Shown piece by piece: positions 8,409-17,322 of a stretch of DNA of 64,000 nt (position 1 is the stretch's first letter; every line of letters starts with the position of its first letter). Source of the DNA: Pseudomonas fluorescens. Lineage in GTDB: Bacteria > Pseudomonadota > Gammaproteobacteria > Pseudomonadales > Pseudomonadaceae. Position numbers and translations under genes: made by a program. Location of the stretch: assembly GCF_902497745.1 (NCBI RefSeq), contig NZ_CABVHJ010000008.1, positions 140,929 to 204,928 on the forward strand, read 5' to 3'. The notes beneath the pieces are model-generated. The model worked only from the letters and a program-made list of their open reading frames with translations, made no database searches and was not told where the DNA came from.

Positions 8409-9712
8409 GTCGCGGCAGCTACCTCAAGCATCTGGCCCTGAGCATGGGCACCAAACTGGCAATGATTGCCTTGCGCCTGCTGCGAAATGTGTTGTTGGCG
8501 CGGATTCTCGGCCCGAGTGAACGCGGTTTGTTCGCCCTGCTCAGCACCCTGCCTGATCTGATCAGCGCGGCGACCAGCGGCGGCTTGAATTCGGCAGTCG
8601 GTTATCAAGCGGCCAATCAGCGGCCGATGGGCTTGTTGCTCGCTCAGGTGTTGGTGTTCGGCTGTCTTCTGGCCGGGCTGCTGACCTTGCTGGTGGTTGC
8701 GCTGGCGCGAGAATTTGGTAGCGAACTCGATGTGACGATGCAACTGGGTCTGCTGGCGTGGCTGTTGCTGCTGGCGGTGCCGCTGACCGTGCTCAAGAGC
8801 GGGCTGCTGACCTTGCACAACGCATCGGGTGGCGTGGTTGCCTTCAATGTTCTGCGTCTGATCGAATCCCTGGCGCCGCTGCTGTTGTTTGTTGCGCTGT
8901 TCTGGATGTGGAAAGAGGCAGCACTCGAAGCCGCGCTGATCAGTTGGCTGGCCGGCATCAGCCTGGTGGTGCTGGTCGGCTGGATGTGGCTCAAACGCGC
9001 ACAACCGCTGCAACTGCAATGGGACCGTGCGAGCCAGAACGAGCTGCTGCGATTCAGTGCACGCAGCCATCCGGACCTGCTGTTTCAACAGATCATTCTG
9101 CGCTCCGACTACTTGTTTATCGGCGCCCTGCTGGGCAGTACCGCGCTCGGCCACTACGCCATGGCCAGCGCCGCCGCCGAATTGTTGCTGATCGTTCCGG
9201 AGGCGGTCACCACACCGCTGATGAAGCGACTGCTGCAACAGGACAAAGGCATGGACAAGGTCACACCGCTGGCGCTGCGCCTGACCGCCACGGTGATGCT
9301 CGGCGCCTGCCTGACCATGGCAGTGATCGGCGAATGGTTAATCGTCACGCTGTTCGGCGCGGCGTATCAACCGGCGTATCCGGCGCTGCTCGCGTTGCTG
9401 CCCGGCCTGCTGGGCCTGTGCTATGCGAGCATTCTGCGCCTGGATCTGATTGGCAAGGATCGCCCGGGCACGGTGTCGTTGCTGATGGGCATCGGCGCTC
9501 TGTTCAACCTGGCGCTGAATCTGCTGTTGATTCCTGCCTTCGGCATTGTCGGTGCAGCGGCGGCCTCATCAATCGCCTATCTGGCGGTGACGGTGGCGAT
9601 GCTGGTGCTTTATTGCCGCTTGAGCAACGTGCCGTTCTGGCAAACCTTGATCATCCTGCCCAGCGACATCGCCCCGATGTGGTTGATGTTGCAACGTCGG
9701 AAGACAGCATGA
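8405..9712 (+). CDS. Polysaccharide flippase (Wzx-like, MOP superfamily)
   Basis: A 435-residue integral membrane protein with about twelve hydrophobic segments and the usual N-terminal signature of oligosaccharide flippases (LKHLALSMGTKLAMIALRLLRNVLLARILGP split over the first helix, then GLFALLSTLPDLI). It would move lipid-linked repeat units across the inner membrane for the polymerase encoded at 3932. The start at 8405 overlaps the stop of the deacetylase (ATGA); the in-frame extension to 8357 was rejected because the paralog-like N-terminus begins with the chosen Met. Its stop overlaps the next start in the same way. Confidence 0.85.
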   Translation: MSRGSYLKHLALSMGTKLAMIALRLLRNVLLARILGPSERGLFALLSTLPDLISAATSGGLNSAVGYQAANQRPMGLLLAQVLVFGCLLAGLLTLLVVALAREFGSELDVTMQLGLLAWLLLLAVPLTVLKSGLLTLHNASGGVVAFNVLRLIESLAPLLLFVALFWMWKEAALEAALISWLAGISLVVLVGWMWLKRAQPLQLQWDRASQNELLRFSARSHPDLLFQQIILRSDYLFIGALLGSTALGHYAMASAAAELLLIVPEAVTTPLMKRLLQQDKGMDKVTPLALRLTATVMLGACLTMAVIGEWLIVTLFGAAYQPAYPALLALLPGLLGLCYASILRLDLIGKDRPGTVSLLMGIGALFNLALNLLLIPAFGIVGAAAASSIAYLAVTVAMLVLYCRLSNVPFWQTLIILPSDIAPMWLMLQRRKTA

Positions 9713-11628
9713 AACGCCTGGCCCTGCTGTTCGGACTCGGCCTGACGCTGGACGCCTACGGAGCGTCGATGCGCTGGGGCGATATCCGCGACGGCAGTTT
9801 GTATCTGCAGGCCGATCGCGCGGACACCGTGACCGTCAGTTGGGTGCCCGCGTGGCAGGCAGAGGCTAACGAAGAACATCTTTACCTGCTCGACGGTCAG
9901 GGCAAGTTGCAGGGCGAACGGTTGATCAAGGCAAATGAAACCAGTGGCAGCCAGAGCTGGCCGCTGGCACCTGGCGCTGCGAGTTACCAACTGGAGATTC
10001 CCGGCTACAGTTTCCGCGGTTACCGGATCGAACATGACGAAAAAACCGTGGCGCTGTTTGCTCCGGCCAAGGTGCATTTCAGCGCGGAAGTACGTAACGC
10101 CACTGAGCTGTATTTCAGAGTCGCACCCGGCGAACACGCGGTGCTGGCCGGCAAGTTCCATGGCGGCGTCAGCGGTTTGCAGGCACAGCGGGTTGGCGAT
10201 GGACAGCAACTGTCATTGGCACTGAAACCCTATCGTGCCTATTGGCAGTTCGATCAAGTCGCGCTGCCCGTCAGCGAACAACCGCAGGTCTGGCGCCTGC
10301 TTCTGCAAGGTAGGGGCAAAGCAGCATTCTGGCTCGATGGCACGGCGAATCTGTTTGCGCAGAGTCCGCAGCAGCTCAAACCCTTGCAGTCAGAACCGGG
10401 GCAGACGCGTCTGACCCTGCACGACAAAGTCCTCGGACGCACGCCGGATCTGGGAATCGCACTGCCTTACCTCGTACCGCCGCCGGCCAGTCACGCCGTA
10501 CTGGATGCCTTGAAACCCACCGCTGCGAGCTACTACAGCTTTGTTGACGTCACCTCGAAGAATCCACATTTCGAAGACGCGTTCCGTCAGCTTTATCAAA
10601 ATCGCTTCGGCATTCGCCAGGACATCACCCTGCTCGCCGGCACCGGGCGTCAGGCCGATCTGCGCGCTGATGCACAAAGCAACAGCGGCCTCGACGCCTG
10701 GCTCGCCGGCACCCGTGCCCTGAATGGCAAAGGCACGCACTACATCGGTTTCGCCGACGAACCTAATCTCAACTATTCAAGCTACGAACAATACCGGGCG
10801 ATCTTCAACAGCATGGCGCGGCAGGTGCGCAGCGACCCAGCCAACGCCAAGGCAGGCGTGCGCATCGCAATGCCGGCCAGCTCGCGGCTGGTCAACGGGC
10901 CGTTCACCGAAAACGCAGCGGACAAGCGCGGCATCGATTGGGCGCGGCGTCTACTCAGTGAATCCGCCGATCAGGTCGATGCATTGGCCTGGCATGAATG
11001 GATGATCCGCGACTTGCTCGCGACCCGGGTCTACCGCGACAGCGTGCGCCGTGCAGCGGACCTGGTGGGGCTGGACGCTAAAGGTCAGCCACGCAAAGCG
11101 TTGCTGCTGGATCAGACCAATCTGTCCAGTGGCTCAGCCCTGAGCCCCTACGATCAGGAAACCCATTACACCGCGCTGTGGTGGGCCTCGGTGGTCATCA
11201 ACGCCTCTCAGGACGGCCTGCTGAGCATGCTCAACTGGTTTCAGGCCGCCGACGAACCGCCCTACGGCAAGGGCATGGTGCGCATACATGACGATGGTCG
11301 CTTCGAGCTGAAACCGGTGGGCCTTGCCCAGCAATTCATTGCCCGGCATTGGCTGCCGCAAGTGCTGCAACTGGATAACGACGCTTTTGAGGTGGATGTC
11401 CTGGCGATGGCCGGCGACACGCAGCGCGCACTGCTCGGGGTGAACAAAGGCACGCGCATGCAACGGGTTGATCTGAGCGGTGCCCGGTGCCCGCTGAATC
11501 AAAGCGCCTTGCGTTTCTTCGGCGCTGACAATCGCAGCCGCGACATACCGTTTGCCTGCGAAAACGGGCGCATTCGTTTCGAATTACCGGGGCAAACCGT
11601 GTTTTCCCTGAACTGGAGCGCTTCATGA
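9709..11628 (+). CDS. Secreted glycoside-hydrolase-like protein of the exopolysaccharide operon
   Basis: A 639-residue protein with a short signal peptide (MKRLALLFGLGLTLDAYGA). An N-terminal beta-rich part of about 250 residues is followed by a region that reads like a clan A (TIM-barrel) glycoside hydrolase: YIGFADEPNLN near residue 345 resembles the acid/base motif of GH39-type enzymes, with WHEWMIRD near 425 and ALWWASVVINASQDGLLSMLNW near 490. Operon glycosidases of this kind (for example PslG of P. aeruginosa) trim or release polymer in the periplasm. The nucleophile Glu is not obvious, so catalytic activity is uncertain. The ATG overlaps the flippase stop (ATGA); a longer in-frame reading into the flippase gene is an artefact. 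Confidence 0.62.
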   Translation: MKRLALLFGLGLTLDAYGASMRWGDIRDGSLYLQADRADTVTVSWVPAWQAEANEEHLYLLDGQGKLQGERLIKANETSGSQSWPLAPGAASYQLEIPGYSFRGYRIEHDEKTVALFAPAKVHFSAEVRNATELYFRVAPGEHAVLAGKFHGGVSGLQAQRVGDGQQLSLALKPYRAYWQFDQVALPVSEQPQVWRLLLQGRGKAAFWLDGTANLFAQSPQQLKPLQSEPGQTRLTLHDKVLGRTPDLGIALPYLVPPPASHAVLDALKPTAASYYSFVDVTSKNPHFEDAFRQLYQNRFGIRQDITLLAGTGRQADLRADAQSNSGLDAWLAGTRALNGKGTHYIGFADEPNLNYSSYEQYRAIFNSMARQVRSDPANAKAGVRIAMPASSRLVNGPFTENAADKRGIDWARRLLSESADQVDALAWHEWMIRDLLATRVYRDSVRRAADLVGLDAKGQPRKALLLDQTNLSSGSALSPYDQETHYTALWWASVVINASQDGLLSMLNWFQAADEPPYGKGMVRIHDDGRFELKPVGLAQQFIARHWLPQVLQLDNDAFEVDVLAMAGDTQRALLGVNKGTRMQRVDLSGARCPLNQSALRFFGADNRSRDIPFACENGRIRFELPGQTVFSLNWSAS

Positions 11629-11696
11629 ACCGCCCTTCGATGTTCTGTCCCGCGAGCGTCTTGCTGTGCGTGGGACCTTCAACAGGAGAAGAGACC

Positions 11697-12386
11697 ATGG
11701 ATGTATTGCGAAGACTCAGCGGACATATCCGTCGTAAAGGCCTGCGAGCGACCTTGGCGAAGATCCGCAGAATGTACATTTTTGACCATCAGGAACTGCT
11801 GTGGATGGAGCGCGATCTGGTCAGCCCCGTGCCGCCGCACAGCCTCAAACCCTACCCGCCACTGCGCATGCTGAAGATCACCGCAAACAACGCCAGCGCC
11901 TTTGCCCGCTACTTCGGAAACCGCGTCGGCGTCATGGCCGAGCTGGCCAGTGACGGTCACACCGGGCATATGCATGTCGACGACAAAGGCGATGCCGTGG
12001 CGTTTATCTGGGGCACACCGCGCGACTATTTCGATCGGCATTACTACCTTTGCCGGTTCCCGGTCAAACCCGGCGAATTTTTCGAGTTCGGCGGCGAACT
12101 GACCCGTGCCTACTGGGGCACCGAATTGTCGGTAGATCTGCAACTGCGCCTGTGGAAAGCCATGGCCGCCCAAGGCTGCCACACAGTGGTCGATGTCTGT
12201 GACTCGAGCAACGTCCCGGCGCTCAAGCTGCACCTGCGCATGGGCTATACCGAACAACAGCGGATCATGAATATCTACACGCTGTTCGGCCGCTGGCGCT
12301 TCTATCGCGAAACCCGCTACAGCGGCTCGCGTCTGGCGGCGCTGGGTAAAACTTCCCGTCCACCTGTCAAAGCAACGGCGGCCTGA
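11697..12386 (+). CDS. GNAT-like acetyltransferase, copy 1
   Basis: A 229-residue cytoplasmic protein. The C-terminal half has the GNAT-type ending, with VVDVCDSSNVPALKLHLRMG standing for the N-X-A-X-X-L-Y-X-X-X-G segment of acyl-CoA dependent N-acyltransferases. It is a clear paralog of the gene at 13578: both share KGLR near the start, then ELLWMERDLV, GHTGHM and FPVKPGE. That alignment and an AGGAG site (11684-11688) support the ATG at 11697. An earlier in-frame ATG at 11625 overlaps the preceding stop and would add 24 unrelated residues. A role in acylating a sugar or an intermediate is inferred from the operon only. Confidence 0.7.
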   Translation: MDVLRRLSGHIRRKGLRATLAKIRRMYIFDHQELLWMERDLVSPVPPHSLKPYPPLRMLKITANNASAFARYFGNRVGVMAELASDGHTGHMHVDDKGDAVAFIWGTPRDYFDRHYYLCRFPVKPGEFFEFGGELTRAYWGTELSVDLQLRLWKAMAAQGCHTVVDVCDSSNVPALKLHLRMGYTEQQRIMNIYTLFGRWRFYRETRYSGSRLAALGKTSRPPVKATAA

Positions 12387-12390
12387 ACCC

Positions 12391-13581
12391 ATGGTGATGC
12401 GATTCGAATGGCGCACCTCTCTATGCGCTGCCGACTTCCCGGCAACAGCCTTCGAGGCACTGCGCCTGCGCGTGGCCGACCACACGCCGTTCAACAACCT
12501 CGGCTGGTTGTGCGCGGCAGAGCAGGCCCTGGACGAGGATCAGCGCCTGCACATTCTGCTCGGCTGGGAAGCCGAGCAATTGCTGCTGTGCCTGCCACTG
12601 GTGGCCAGCCGCGAACGCTTCGCTGGCGTACCGTTTCGCGTTTTGCATCACTTGGGTTATCCAATGGCCGATCGCCTGGCCCTACTGTCGTTGCTCGGCA
12701 GCGAAGACATGCACAAGGCGCTGGTGCTGATCCGCAAGCATCTGCCCCACGCGCTGCTGCAACTCAATGAACTGTCGGAACCTGCCGGTGAAGAAAGTGC
12801 GCTCACCGAATGGATGGCGCGCAGTTCCACGGCTGAACGACGCCTGAGTTGCCGAGTACCGGTGCATCTGATCAGCGACGCCGATCATCAGGAGATCTCC
12901 GGTGACCCGCGCTACAAGTTGCGTCGGGCGCGCAAACGGATTGCCGCATGCGGTGCGCAAGTGCGGCGAATCACCCCGGATGCGCTGTCGATGCCTGCGA
13001 TTTTGGAAGCGCTGCAGGAAGTCGAGTCGGTCAGTTGGAAAGGTGACGAGGGCGTCGGGATTTTCGCCACCGAACGCAGTCGTCAGTGGATGCAAAGCGC
13101 TTTCACCGCCCTCGCCACTCAAGGCCTGGTGCGGGTCGTGACGCTGGAGCTGAACGGCCGCTGCATCAGCTACCGCCTCGGCCTGCTCGAACAGGGCCGC
13201 CTCTACGATTACAACCTGGCGTTTTTGCCGCAGTACGCCGACCTCGGTAGCGGCCGGGTGTTGCTGGAGGAATGGATTCGTTGGGGGCTGGATGAGCACT
13301 GGCGCTGGATCGATGCGTCGCGGGTCAGCCTGGAAAACTCCAGCCATCAACTGCACGAACGCATGACCGGGCAACTGGAACACTGGCGCTGGAGTTTCTA
13401 CTCGTGGCGCCCGAGCGGTTTGCTACTGGGCCTGGGGCTACGCCTTTGGCACCGCGTCAAACCGGCCCTGCAAAAATGGCGCGCACAGCGTGCCGGCAAC
13501 TCGACGGCGGCGAACACATCCGAAACTCAACCGGCAACACCATCCAACACACCTGGGCTAGCGCCTCGGAGGGCATCATGA
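12391..13581 (+). CDS. FemAB/BcsL-like GNAT acetyltransferase
   Basis: A 396-residue protein of the Acetyltransf_6 type found in many exopolysaccharide operons (CelD/BcsL-like). Recognisable parts are the central KLRRARKRI helix after a beta segment, SVSWKGDEGVGIF near residue 213, LNGRCISYRLGLLEQGRLYDYNLAFLPQYADLG split across residues 250-285, and GRVLLEEWIRWGLDEHWRWIDA. These match the second GNAT half of that family. The C-terminal 40 residues are basic and low in complexity. It begins 4 bp after the first GNAT gene and ends in an ATGA overlap with the second. The acyl donor and acceptor are unknown. Confidence 0.7.
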   Translation: MVMRFEWRTSLCAADFPATAFEALRLRVADHTPFNNLGWLCAAEQALDEDQRLHILLGWEAEQLLLCLPLVASRERFAGVPFRVLHHLGYPMADRLALLSLLGSEDMHKALVLIRKHLPHALLQLNELSEPAGEESALTEWMARSSTAERRLSCRVPVHLISDADHQEISGDPRYKLRRARKRIAACGAQVRRITPDALSMPAILEALQEVESVSWKGDEGVGIFATERSRQWMQSAFTALATQGLVRVVTLELNGRCISYRLGLLEQGRLYDYNLAFLPQYADLGSGRVLLEEWIRWGLDEHWRWIDASRVSLENSSHQLHERMTGQLEHWRWSFYSWRPSGLLLGLGLRLWHRVKPALQKWRAQRAGNSTAANTSETQPATPSNTPGLAPRRAS

Positions 13582-14270
13582 GCGTCATCGAAAATCTGCT
13601 TCTGCGCATCAAACAAAAAGGCCTGCGCCGCACCCTTGGCGCGCTGTGGAAACGTTACGTCTTCGCTCACCGTGAACTGCTGTGGATGGAGCGCGACCTG
13701 GTCACGCCGATTGCCCCGAACAAACTGCGCCCCTGCGAAGGTTTGCGCAGAGTCGACATCACCGAGGACAACGCCAAGGCATTTGGCAAGTACTTTGGTG
13801 ACCGCGTGCAGACCATGGCCGAGCTGGCCGCTGAAGGGCATACGGGGCACATGTACCTGGACCAGGACGATCACACCGTCGGGTTTGTCTGGGCCAGCAC
13901 TCGCGACTATTACGACCGCCACTTCTACCGCTGCACGTTCCCGGTCAAGCCCGGTGAATACTTTCAGTTCGGTGCCGAAATTACCCGGCAGTATTTCGGC
14001 AGTAGCTTGACCGTCGATGCACAGACCGCACTATGGCAAGTCATGTCTGCCCGAGGCTTCAAAAAAGTCGTGGATATCTGCGACAACGCCAATGTCCAGG
14101 CGCTGAAGATGCATATTCGCCTGGGCTATCAGGAACAAGGGCATATCACCCATGTTTACGACCTGTTCGGGCACTGGCGTTTCTTCCGCGAATCGAACTA
14201 CAGCGATTCAAGGCTGGAGGCGCTGCGCAAGCCGGAAAGACCGGCAGTGACGGTGGCGGCGCAGGCTTGA
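13578..14270 (+). CDS. GNAT-like acetyltransferase, copy 2
   Basis: A 230-residue paralog of the gene at 11697, alike along its whole length. Shared blocks include ELLWMERDLV, NAKAFGKYFGDRV against NASAFARYFGNRV, GHTGHM, TRDYYDRHFY and NVQALKMHIRLGYQEQ. The ATG at 13578 overlaps the stop of the FemAB-like gene (ATGA), and its position equals the start of copy 1 in alignment; an in-frame extension to 13404 lies inside the upstream gene and was rejected. It is the last gene of the operon. The REP doublet that follows may mark the transcript end. Two copies flanking a third acetyltransferase suggest two similar but distinct acceptor sites. Confidence 0.7.
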   Translation: MSVIENLLLRIKQKGLRRTLGALWKRYVFAHRELLWMERDLVTPIAPNKLRPCEGLRRVDITEDNAKAFGKYFGDRVQTMAELAAEGHTGHMYLDQDDHTVGFVWASTRDYYDRHFYRCTFPVKPGEYFQFGAEITRQYFGSSLTVDAQTALWQVMSARGFKKVVDICDNANVQALKMHIRLGYQEQGHITHVYDLFGHWRFFRESNYSDSRLEALRKPERPAVTVAAQA

Positions 14271-14302
14271 TTCAATCTCAGGATTTGTAGCGGTGGCGAG
14301 GC

Positions 14303-14386
14303 CGCCTTCGCGAGCAGGCTCGCTCCCACATTGGATCTGCGTCATGCACACATTCAATGTGGGAGCGAGCCTGCTCGCGAAGAGGC
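14303..14386. repeat. REP doublet (inverted pair)
   Basis: Two oppositely oriented copies of the Pseudomonas REP element (TTCGCGAGCAGGCTCGCTCC and its complement) lie about 30 bp apart after the exopolysaccharide operon and before the convergent methyltransferase gene. Such pairs can fold into long hairpins and often sit between converging genes. Confidence 0.9.
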
Positions 14387-14407
14387 CATTTGTCACAATG
14401 GAAAACT

Positions 14408-15205
14408 TCAGGTCTTGGTGGCAACCAGGGTAAAACACATCGGCATCTGCGCCTCTCGATTCAGATACCGGTCATAAACCTCTTCCCGATTCGAATGCGC
14501 ATACTCCCTGAAGTGCGCAATGTTCATCCCTGCCCCGATGGCACCGCTGAAAATCGCCCCCAGCGTATGCACAAACCAATACGACTTCGCTGCCTGCTGC
14601 TCAACCTTGCCGACATAGACAATCGGCTCTTCCTGCACAAACGGCTCGGCGCGGAAGTAGGAACTGGCGAGGCGATAAGGATCTTCCGCATCCGGGTCGA
14701 CCATTTCCAGAAACGGATGGGTTTCGTAAATCACCAGTTTCCCACCCGGTTTCAGCGTTGAGGCGACATGACGGAAGAATTCGCCGATGTCCGGCATCCA
14801 GTTGAGGACACCGATGGTGATCAGCGCCACATCGAAGCGGTTCTGCAACGACGCTGGCAAATGATGGATATCGCTTTCGATGAACTCGGCGTTGTGCGGT
14901 GAACGCTTGTTCAGCTCACGCGCCTGTTCGAGAAACGCCGCCGACTGATCGACACCGACCACGCTTCTGGCACCCAGCGCAAACAGTGAGAGACTCTCAC
15001 GGCCGTTGTTGCAGCCCAGTTGAATCACCTCTTTGCCGTCAACCTCCAGCAACCCGCTCAACGTCTCATCAAGACAAGAGAAATCCGCCTGCGCAACTTC
15101 GCCGAGCAAGTTCTGCCAATCAGGCGAATCCTGATGATGGCGGGCGGAATCGTTCCACGCCTGTCGATTGCTCTCGATGGCGATTTTATTGTTGGGCACT
15201 TCCAT
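14408..15205 (-). CDS. Class I SAM-dependent methyltransferase
   Basis: A 265-residue cytoplasmic methyltransferase. Motif I is IQLGCNNGRESLSL near residue 65, motif II is SVVGVDQSAAFLEQA, then the acidic post-motif FIESDIHHLP, and LKPGGKLVIYETHPFLEM matches motif III. The substrate is not readable. The ATG at 15205 follows a GGAG site and gives the normal N-terminus for the family; the frame is open for a further 75 codons without a ribosome site. It is transcribed alone, convergent with the exopolysaccharide operon and divergent from the small secreted protein at 15381. The 175 bp between those two starts must hold both promoters, but no box stands out. Confidence 0.82.
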   Translation of the reverse strand: MEVPNNKIAIESNRQAWNDSARHHQDSPDWQNLLGEVAQADFSCLDETLSGLLEVDGKEVIQLGCNNGRESLSLFALGARSVVGVDQSAAFLEQARELNKRSPHNAEFIESDIHHLPASLQNRFDVALITIGVLNWMPDIGEFFRHVASTLKPGGKLVIYETHPFLEMVDPDAEDPYRLASSYFRAEPFVQEEPIVYVGKVEQQAAKSYWFVHTLGAIFSGAIGAGMNIAHFREYAHSNREEVYDRYLNREAQMPMCFTLVATKT

Positions 15206-15380
15206 GGCGCACTCCGGACGATGCTCGTGATTGAGCGGATCCGAGTCTAGATCAGCCCGGCAATTGCGGTTGTTGCAAACTTGTAAGCCAATTCCTTGGT
15301 ATCCGATGTGGATCGAGCGTTGGGGGCGTGGGCAGCTATAGTTAATAGCCTTGGGGAAAACCGCACTCGCAGGTGCCACC

Positions 15381-15728
15381 ATGCATATGCTCGATCGGCT
15401 GTTGTTGACCGGCTGTCTGCTCGCTGCCACTCAGGCGCAAGCGCTGGACAGCAATTTCAATTATTACGGGCCCAACCAGCCCTTCGCCCACCCTGCCCCG
15501 TATTCACTGAGTTCCACGCCGCCCAAGCCTTACGACGATACGGCGCCGCAGGATTTTGTGGTGCTTCCGGGTGACCATGAATTCTCAGATTCGCAGTTGC
15601 CGATCGTGGCGGATGCGACGGTGCGGGTGTTTATCCGCACGTACGATGCCGAGCGCGGGATTTATGTGAATGACGAGGTGCTGGATCCGGGTTGTGTGCT
15701 GGAGTGTTTGAGTCGGCAGCAGCATTGA
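15381..15728 (+). CDS. Small secreted protein of unknown function
   Basis: A 115-residue protein with a signal peptide (MLDRLLLTGCLLAATQAQA) and a mature part of about 95 residues rich in Asp, Pro and Tyr with two Cys near the end (PGCVLEC). No domain is recognised. The start could be Met at 15381 or 15387; both keep the signal peptide. The gene is separated by REP elements from the regulator downstream and is not obviously part of an operon. Confidence 0.6.
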   Translation: MHMLDRLLLTGCLLAATQAQALDSNFNYYGPNQPFAHPAPYSLSSTPPKPYDDTAPQDFVVLPGDHEFSDSQLPIVADATVRVFIRTYDAERGIYVNDEVLDPGCVLECLSRQQH

Positions 15729-15766
15729 TCCGGGTTGCTCAAACATTCTGCAGACACCGGATAACC

Positions 15767-15860
15767 CTGTGGGAGCGAGCTTGCTCGCGAAAGCGGTGGA
15801 CCAGTCAACATCGATGTCGGCTGACATGGCCTCTTCGCGAGCAGGCTCGCTCCCACAGGG
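15767..15860. repeat. REP doublet (inverted pair)
   Basis: A pair of inverted REP elements (GTGGGAGCGAGCTTGCTCGC and the complementary arm) fills the gap between the converging ends of the small secreted protein gene and the sigma-54 regulator gene. Confidence 0.9.
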
Positions 15861-15879
15861 GTGATGCGCTGTGTCTGGG

Positions 15880-17322
15880 TTACCACTGCCGTTTATCCGG
15901 CCGGGCGAGGCCGAGTTTTTCGATGCGGTAACGCAGCATGTCGCGGCTCAGGCCCAGCAGGCGCGCGGACTTGGTGACGTTCCAGTCGGTCTTGTCGAGC
16001 ATCTTGCGCACCATGTCGCGTTCGACTTCCGGCAGATTCATCGACTCCATATTGCTCGCTGGACGCGGTTCGTAGGGCGACGCCGGTTCGTAGTGTTGAT
16101 GCTGATGCTGCGGCGGCAACTCATCACAAAGGCTCATGCACACGTTCAACTGATGCGCGGCAATCGTGTCGCTCGGCGCCAGCAACACCGTTTGCTCAAG
16201 CATGTTGCGCAGCTCGCGCACATTGCCCGGCCAGGTGTAACTGAGCAGCAACTCCTCAGCCTGCTGGCTGAAATGCAGATTCGGTTTGCCATAGCGCTTG
16301 CCGTGGCTGGCGAGGAAGTGCCGGGCCAACAACAAAATATCGTCACCCCGTGCATACAGGCGCGGCACTTTGATCGAAATGATCCGCAAGCGGAAAAACA
16401 GATCACGACGGAATTTCCCCTGCTGAACCATTTGCTCCAGGTTGCAGTTGGTCGCGCTGATCACCCGCAGATTGACCTTGCGCTCCTTCACCGAGCCAAC
16501 CCGGCGAATGGTGCGATCCTCCAGCAACTTCAGAATCTTCGCCTGCAACAGCAGATCCATCTCGCCGATCTCATCGAGAAACAGCGTGCCGCCATCCGCC
16601 GCTTCCACCAGCCCGACCCGGCGATCCTTGGCGTCAGTGAACGCGCCTTTCTCATGGCCGAACAGCTCCGACTCGACCAGATTCGACGGGATCGACGCAC
16701 AGTTGAATTCAATAAACGGGCCTTTGCTGCGCGGGCCGTCGAAGTGCAACGCGCGGGCCACCAGTTCCTTGCCAGTGCCGGTCTCGCCTTCCACAAGCAC
16801 CGGGGGCAGATCGGTGTTGGCCATGCGCCGCTCGGCATCGAGCAACTGGCCGATGGTGTTCTTTAGATACTGCATCGGCGCCGAATCGCCAATCAGCGCC
16901 TGCACCCCGGATTTCTGCGCTTCGCGTTCCTGATAGAACGACAGCGTGCGCTCCATCCTTTCGGTGGCCAGGGCCTTGTCGAGCAGCAGTTTGAGCTCCG
17001 TCAGCGCGACCGGTTTGGTGACGTAGTGAAAGGCGCCCTCCTTCATCGCCACCACGGCATCTTCAACGTTGCCGTAACCGGTCATCATGATCACTTTCAG
17101 ATCCGGCGCGCTGATGCGCAGCTTCTGGATCAGGTCGTGACCACTCATGCCCGGCAGCGAGTTGTCGGTCAGCACGATGTCGGGCATGAAGGTTTCCAGT
17201 TGCCCTAACGCGTCCTCGGCCGAATGGCAGACGGTCACCTCGAAGTCTTTGCGCTCCAGGTAGGTCTGAATATTTTCGGCCAACAGTTCGTCATCCTCGA
17301 CCAGCAGAATGCTGTGTTCCAT
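15880..17322 (-). CDS. mnxR: Sigma-54 dependent response regulator, MnxR-like
   Basis: A 480-residue NtrC-family activator. The receiver has acidic residues D10/D11, phosphoacceptor D53 (LTDNSLPG) and K103. The AAA+ domain has Walker A GETGTGKE at 179-186, Walker B GGTLFLDEIGEM at 244 and a sigma-54 contact loop reading GAFTDA (226-231) instead of the usual GAFTGA. The C-terminus is a Fis-type helix-turn-helix (NVTKSARLLGLSRDMLRYRI). It overlaps the 3' end of the kinase gene upstream by 32 bp, so the two are a coupled pair. In P. putida GB-1 Mn(II) oxidation needs the MnxS1/MnxS2/MnxR two-component system; the linkage here with two alike kinases and a multicopper oxidase supports the name. 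It is the best candidate to bind the CCCC-N6-GGGG dyads found before sigma-54 promoters in this window. Confidence 0.8.
   Translation of the reverse strand: MEHSILLVEDDELLAENIQTYLERKDFEVTVCHSAEDALGQLETFMPDIVLTDNSLPGMSGHDLIQKLRISAPDLKVIMMTGYGNVEDAVVAMKEGAFHYVTKPVALTELKLLLDKALATERMERTLSFYQEREAQKSGVQALIGDSAPMQYLKNTIGQLLDAERRMANTDLPPVLVEGETGTGKELVARALHFDGPRSKGPFIEFNCASIPSNLVESELFGHEKGAFTDAKDRRVGLVEAADGGTLFLDEIGEMDLLLQAKILKLLEDRTIRRVGSVKERKVNLRVISATNCNLEQMVQQGKFRRDLFFRLRIISIKVPRLYARGDDILLLARHFLASHGKRYGKPNLHFSQQAEELLLSYTWPGNVRELRNMLEQTVLLAPSDTIAAHQLNVCMSLCDELPPQHQHQHYEPASPYEPRPASNMESMNLPEVERDMVRKMLDKTDWNVTKSARLLGLSRDMLRYRIEKLGLARPDKRQW

Noticed and set aside
11625..11696. In-frame ATG at 11625 overlapping the preceding stop, as start of the first GNAT-like gene
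   Set aside because: The ATGA overlap is attractive because neighbours use it, but the added 24 residues have no counterpart in the paralog at 13578 and the ATG at 11697 has its own AGGAG site.
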